DNA of 9,450 nucleotides from Chloroflexota bacterium (GTDB lineage Bacteria > Chloroflexota > Anaerolineae > Anaerolineales > DRMV01), in the NCBI GenBank assembly GCA_013153135.1, contig JAADFA010000152.1:1-9450 (forward strand). The letters run 5' to 3'. Shown here in pieces: positions 5,964 to 9,450 of this stretch (positions are counted from its first letter, which is position 1; every line of letters starts with the position of its first letter). The notes below the pieces were generated by a model. It saw nothing but the letters and a program-made list of their open reading frames with translations, made no database searches and had not been told where the DNA came from. Both the position numbers and the translations under genes were made by a program.

Positions 5964-7106
5964 CTAAGGCATCCACAAATACAGGAGCACCGGCGAGGGG
6001 TGTTGTTGCCAGGGCCAGTTCGCGGGCTCCAACGCCCAACGTTGCCACATGGGCATACTGGGCCCGCTGAGGGATAAGAGCTCGTCCAGGACGCTGGTGC
6101 GTATTCGGATCCGGACCACCCGATACGGCGGCTCTAAGTTCGCCCGGTGTCCGGCTTCCTGAATCGCATCCTCCAAATAGCCCAGTTGGTCAATCAAGCC
6201 CTTATCCCGCGCATCGGAGGCCAAGTAAATACGACCATCCGCAAGCGCCCGCACTTCTTCGGTAGGTAGCTCTCGGTTGACAGCAACGACGCGGATAAAG
6301 TTTTCGTGCACTTGTCGAAGCAAATCCTCTAAATATGCCCGTTCCGCGGGCGTGAGCGCGCGATAAATCGAACCCATATCCTTGGCCTGACCGGCTTTGA
6401 TGACCTCTGGCTCCACGCCGATCTTCTCCATCAGCCCTTCCGCGTTGTAAAAGACCGCGATCACACCAATGGAGCCAGTAAGAGTGTTGGGATTCGCGAC
6501 GATATAATCGCCAGCCATACTAATGTAGTATCCACCTGACGCGGCGATTTCGTCCATATAAACCACAATGGGCCGGTCCATGTTCTCAAGCGCGTGGTAG
6601 ATGCGATCGCTGGCGACCACGCTCCCGCCCGGGCTGTTGATGTGCAACACAAGCGCGCGCACGTCCTCGTATTCGCGCAGGTCCTGGGCCACCCGTACGA
6701 TATAATCTGCAACGATATTAGACGATAAGGCCATTTTATCTCCTGCGCTGATAATGGGCCCGTACAAAGGCCATACCGCAACTGCGGGGCCAGTCCGAGG
6801 TCCAGAGATATGCTCGAGTACATAAGGCCGTGTCTTTGTGGTGAGGAAGAGGCTGGACTGGCTCCTTGTCCCGAATTGGGAAGAGGGCATCGCAGTTTGC
6901 AAGCTGGTTGAGCACATGAGCATCAACGCGCCCAAGCCGCACAGGGGGAGCAAAAAACCCAGCGCTACACCGAATAGGGCCCATTTTGCCGCGGAGGCTC
7001 CTCCATCACGCTGGGCGGAGGTTGGGCGCGCGGCAGGCGTTTGAAAGTGGTGGCCATCCATCCCAGGTGGTGATGGGGGTGTCGGGGTGGGATATGGCGT
7101 GCTCAT
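5964..7106 (-). CDS. sppA: Signal peptide peptidase SppA-type serine protease (S49)
   Basis: A 380-residue membrane-anchored protease that degrades cleaved signal peptides or other membrane-associated peptides. Order: Pro-rich hydrophilic N-terminus (1-40), one transmembrane helix (about 42-64), then the S49 domain (about 108-320). HINSPGGSV (155-163) is the substrate and oxyanion region, the nucleophile is Ser190 in AASGGYY and the general base is Lys242 in QAKDMGS. The 52-residue spacing equals that of Bacillus subtilis SppA (Ser147/Lys199). One S49 domain and this length indicate the short Gram-positive-type enzyme, not the double-domain E. coli form. The tail (about 350-380) is Trp-rich with five Trp and ends in hydrophobic residues. 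Start at 7106: AGGAGGAG five bases upstream, and the ATG overlaps the TGA of the preceding pyrophosphohydrolase gene (ATGA), so the two are translationally coupled. Confidence 0.94.
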   Translation of the reverse strand: MSTPYPTPTPPSPPGMDGHHFQTPAARPTSAQRDGGASAAKWALFGVALGFLLPLCGLGALMLMCSTSLQTAMPSSQFGTRSQSSLFLTTKTRPYVLEHISGPRTGPAVAVWPLYGPIISAGDKMALSSNIVADYIVRVAQDLREYEDVRALVLHINSPGGSVVASDRIYHALENMDRPIVVYMDEIAASGGYYISMAGDYIVANPNTLTGSIGVIAVFYNAEGLMEKIGVEPEVIKAGQAKDMGSIYRALTPAERAYLEDLLRQVHENFIRVVAVNRELPTEEVRALADGRIYLASDARDKGLIDQLGYLEDAIQEAGHRANLEPPYRVVRIRIRTSVLDELLSLSGPSMPMWQRWALEPANWPWQQHPSPVLLYLWMP

Positions 7107-7525
7107 AGAAGCTCCTCCTGCGAGGGTTCGGTCTGTGTCCCGTGCGCCAGAATTCGTGCCAAGTCCGGTGGGCGATAGGTAGGTGGCTTGAGCACTTTGC
7201 CGTCCTCGCGATAAATGGGCCGCCCATCGGGCCCGAGCTTGGTCATGTTGCTCCGGTGGACTTCGTCGAATAAAGCTTCAGCCACGTCTTGCAAACCGTG
7301 AGTGATAAAGGTGCCCAAGAGCACATAGAGCAGGTCCGTGAGCGCGTCAGCAATATCCACCAGCGAGCCCGCGCGAGCCGCGCGGATATATTCCTCGAGC
7401 TCCTCTTGCAACAGGCGGATACGGAGTTCACGCACGTCTTCAGGTATATCTGCGGTGGGCTTTTGTGCGTAGAAGACACCCATCGCACGGTGGAATTCTT
7501 CCAAGGCAGCCAATTGTTTGCGCAT
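7103..7525 (-). CDS. MazG / PRA-PH-like nucleotide pyrophosphohydrolase
   Basis: A 140-residue all-alpha NTP pyrophosphohydrolase-type protein, which would hydrolyse a nucleoside triphosphate or related compound to the monophosphate and pyrophosphate. It shows the metal-binding helix pair: EELEE (41-45) in LRIRLLQEELEEY and DIADALTDLLYV (57-68), where the usual ExxD reads DxxD (D57, D60) with D64 nearby. The segment FDEVHRSNMTKLGPDG (86-101) and the end KVLKPPTYRPPDL (110-122) are typical of a small subfamily close to phosphoribosyl-ATP pyrophosphohydrolase. No his genes are near, so house-cleaning of non-canonical nucleotides is more likely than histidine synthesis; the substrate is unknown. 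The start at 7525 has AGGAGG five bases upstream and a family-like N-terminus; the frame continues upstream into antisense sequence of the previous gene, which I discount. It overlaps sppA by ATGA and follows the membrane-protein gene by 50 bases. Confidence 0.88.
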   Translation of the reverse strand: MRKQLAALEEFHRAMGVFYAQKPTADIPEDVRELRIRLLQEELEEYIRAARAGSLVDIADALTDLLYVLLGTFITHGLQDVAEALFDEVHRSNMTKLGPDGRPIYREDGKVLKPPTYRPPDLARILAHGTQTEPSQEELL

Positions 7526-7575
7526 GTAGGCCTCCTGCCATGGATTGGCGTGTATGAGTGTACTACAAAGCCCGT

Positions 7576-9156
7576 TCATTGGCGACATGCGGGGCTCAAA
7601 GGACCCGTTCGCGCGAAAAGGATCACCTGAGTCGTGAGGGGACGCAAGCAGTAATTGTCTGGCAGGGTTATGATCGCCCTTTGCCAGGTGAGCCATACGC
7701 GGTCGCGCAACACGATAACGTCCCACGTCCAGGGCTGTGGAGGTGGATAGGCCTGGCGCCAATCGGTCTCGCGGATGTACTGCGAACCCAAGAAGCGCTC
7801 CAGCCATTCGCTTGGATGGCCGGCAACCAAGGTGGTTACTGGATGCTCGACGTGACGCAGACCGGCGCGGTAAAGCGTGTTGACCAACTCTCGGCGCGCG
7901 AGAATGGGCTGCCCAGGCGCGGATAGCCGCTCCAAAGGCGGGAGAAGGGCGAGACCCAGCCCAGCGAGGGCCAAGGCACATCCTGGGCACCGTACGCCGC
8001 GACGCGGCAAGAGCGCGGTCCCCACCATCCACCAGAACCACCAACCCAGGGCCATGAGGTAATGATTGCGTTCGGATGAGATCAAGAGTAGATCGTATAA
8101 GGGCGGTAGAGCCCATAGCAGGATGTCAAGACGATGGAGGCTGAAACGCGGACGCCAGCCTTCGTATCGCCAGCGCCAAAGGACGCCGCCGCCGATGAGA
8201 ATGGGCAGCGAGGCGAGCAACACGAGCCCCGCCTGGCGGGGCGTGCCACCAGACCACCAGGCTGCGTGCAAAACCAGCGCGCGCAGCGCGTCGCGAGGCA
8301 AGAAGCGAGCGTTGCACGCTACCTGGCGCGCGAGGGCTGTCGGGTTCGCTAGGACAGCCTCGAACAGGCGCGTGGCATCGCCAAAGAGGCGCTCGCGCAC
8401 CCTCGCGTCGGAATCTTGGGGCGAGACCCCTAGCTCAGGGCAACGAGACGCGTTGCGGCGATAGTGTTGCACCAACGCGTGCAGTCCACGTCCCGATTGC
8501 CACGGCATACCCCAGTGCACCAAGCCCCAAACCGCAACCAGCGCCAGAATGCCCAACCCCACACGCGCGCTTAAGGGCCACGGGCTCTGCATGCCGCGGC
8601 GCCGTTGCTGCAAGCCCCATAGCACGAACAAGGGGACCAGCAGGCCAAATTCAGGCCGAGCCCACATAAGCACGATGCTGGCCATGGCCCAGCTCCACGC
8701 GCGCACGGTCGCGGGCCAGGGATACATCCAGAATGCCATCGCCAAGACGCCCAGCCATGCGAAGTGCATCACCCGGGGTTCCACCCGCCAGAGCATCCAC
8801 GTGCTCAGCAAGAATAAACTCACGACCCCTGCGGGGGTCGGCCGCACTCGCGCCCGTCGCCAAAGCCCATACGTCAATCCAACCAGGCCCAGCGCTTGCA
8901 TGCCTATGTTGACATCATGCACACGAACGGGGTCGGAGAGCGCGCGGAGTAAAAGCCCATACCAGCGGACGTACCACGGACTCCACGCGGGATCCGTATC
9001 TGGGACACCTGTCAGCCAACGGCGGCCTAAGTCCAAGTAATACGCTTCGTCCGATGCGCTCAAGTCCAGCGCATAGGGAATTTGCCCCTGCAGGCGGTAC
9101 CACGCGATGCCGAGGGTAGCGAGCCAGAGTATATCGAGCCAAGGCCAACGACGCAT
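7576..9156 (-). CDS. Polytopic GT-C-like membrane protein
   Basis: A 526-residue integral membrane protein with about ten hydrophobic segments (roughly 5-20, 84-99, 109-124, 131-147, 155-182, 198-216, 308-327, 344-361, 366-383, 391-407) and a soluble C-terminal domain of some 120 residues. After the first helix the sequence SASDEAYYLDLG (33-44) has the Asp-Glu pair seen in the first outer loop of GT-C glycosyltransferases, and WARPEF (165-170) lies in the later membrane part. The probable role is sugar transfer from a lipid-linked donor outside the cell; neither substrate is identifiable. It shares architecture but no obvious close sequence identity with the protein at 39-1739. The start at 9156 opens with MRRWPW directly before the first helix and follows a run of G (weak ribosome binding site); a longer frame to 9273 would cross the divergent gene and is rejected. 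It is probably first in a unit with the pyrophosphohydrolase and sppA genes. Confidence 0.78.
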   Translation of the reverse strand: MRRWPWLDILWLATLGIAWYRLQGQIPYALDLSASDEAYYLDLGRRWLTGVPDTDPAWSPWYVRWYGLLLRALSDPVRVHDVNIGMQALGLVGLTYGLWRRARVRPTPAGVVSLFLLSTWMLWRVEPRVMHFAWLGVLAMAFWMYPWPATVRAWSWAMASIVLMWARPEFGLLVPLFVLWGLQQRRRGMQSPWPLSARVGLGILALVAVWGLVHWGMPWQSGRGLHALVQHYRRNASRCPELGVSPQDSDARVRERLFGDATRLFEAVLANPTALARQVACNARFLPRDALRALVLHAAWWSGGTPRQAGLVLLASLPILIGGGVLWRWRYEGWRPRFSLHRLDILLWALPPLYDLLLISSERNHYLMALGWWFWWMVGTALLPRRGVRCPGCALALAGLGLALLPPLERLSAPGQPILARRELVNTLYRAGLRHVEHPVTTLVAGHPSEWLERFLGSQYIRETDWRQAYPPPQPWTWDVIVLRDRVWLTWQRAIITLPDNYCLRPLTTQVILFARTGPLSPACRQ

Positions 9157-9182
9157 GTGCCCCCCCTGGGTCTGAGTTAGGG

Positions 9183-9205
9183 TGTATAGCCCGAGTATAA
9201 TCGGG
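9183..9205. promoter_or_regulatory. Overlapping divergent -10 elements
   Basis: The 66-base spacer between divergent starts contains a perfect TATAAT on the + strand (9196-9201). On the minus strand the overlapping bases read TATACT (9199-9194), and a further TATACA lies at 9188-9183. The + element sits inside a dyad, CCCGA (9190-9194) and TCGGG (9201-9205). No good -35 is visible on either strand. The + transcript would begin near 9208, just before the GGAGG of the gene at 9223; the minus transcript would have a leader of about 30 bases. Confidence 0.45.
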
Positions 9206-9222
9206 GCTGTTGGAGGCGAGCC

Positions 9223-9450
9223 ATGAAAGAACCATCCTTGTGGGATTACATACGTGCATGGATCGCCCGGCATTTACCTCCTGGTTGGCGTCCGCCCTCA
9301 TGGTGGCGTGACGACGCGTGGATGCGCGCGATTCAGGACGCGGCCGAAGCCCAACTACGCCGCGCCTATTCGGACACGGCCGCGACCCAATCCCCCAAGC
9401 GCTCGGAATCCCTGGCCGCTCAACCAGACCAGGGCGCGTGGGAAGCGGCG
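9223..9450 (+). CDS. N-terminal part of an unrecognised protein (cut by window edge)
   Basis: The ATG at 9223 follows GGAGG (9212-9216) by six bases and a TATAAT by about 20 bases. The frame is open for 76 codons to the end of the window. The visible part begins MKEPSLWDYIRAWIARHLPPG and includes a Trp/Pro-rich stretch (WRPPSWWRDDAW, 22-33), then a charged Ala-rich helix-like segment and a polar, probably unstructured stretch (Ser, Gln, Ala). There is no signal peptide and no transmembrane helix so far. I do not recognise the family. The ribosome binding site and promoter support a real gene; function would depend on the missing remainder. Confidence 0.65.
   Translation, partial: MKEPSLWDYIRAWIARHLPPGWRPPSWWRDDAWMRAIQDAAEAQLRRAYSDTAATQSPKRSESLAAQPDQGAWEAA

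Noticed and set aside
7526..8116. Long upstream extension of the pyrophosphohydrolase frame
   Set aside because: The extra 197 residues lie within another gene on the same strand in a different frame and do not match the family, while ATG 7525 has AGGAGG in place.

Overview
This 9.45 kb window is a compact, GC-rich bacterial chromosomal segment with eight protein-coding genes, one of them cut by the right edge. I see no tRNA, rRNA, insertion sequence, CRISPR array or phage gene. Most starts carry a strong AGGAGG-type ribosome binding site, and two gene pairs overlap by ATGA. The TyrRS and membrane-protein types would fit a GC-rich, possibly thermophilic lineage such as Chloroflexota. That placement is a guess from general appearance and is not proven by any marker here.

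Layout. (1) 39-2548, minus strand: a two-gene unit made of a soluble family-2 glycosyltransferase (transcribed first) and a polytopic GT-C-like membrane protein, joined by ATGA; a hairpin at the very left edge probably begins its terminator. (2) 2549-3123: a 575-base divergent non-coding region. Its middle part (2702-2922) can fold into several GC-rich stems, including a 12-bp helix that needs a G-U pair on the + strand. An AT-richer part holds an extended -10 promoter for tyrS. (3) 3124-4362, plus strand: tyrosyl-tRNA synthetase, followed by an intrinsic terminator at 4422-4449. (4) 4634-5881, plus strand: a PLP enzyme of the Cys/Met metabolism (trans-sulfuration) family, preceded by a leader without a clear promoter and followed by a perfect bidirectional terminator. 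(5) 5964-9156, minus strand: a probable three-gene unit transcribed in the order GT-C-like membrane protein, MazG/PRA-PH-like pyrophosphohydrolase, SppA-type signal peptide peptidase. (6) From 9223, plus strand: the first 76 codons of an unrecognised gene, divergent from (5) over a 66-base spacer with overlapping -10-like elements.

How the genes may work together: the GT2 and GT-C pair is most simply read as surface or envelope glycan assembly. The other GT-C-like gene is separate and shares its transcription direction with two housekeeping-type genes (nucleotide clean-up and membrane proteolysis), which suggests adjacency more than a pathway. tyrS and the PLP enzyme both concern amino acids but are separated by a terminator. 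I found no convincing new multi-gene system. The least explained part is the structured non-coding stretch upstream of tyrS, followed by the leader of the PLP-enzyme gene.
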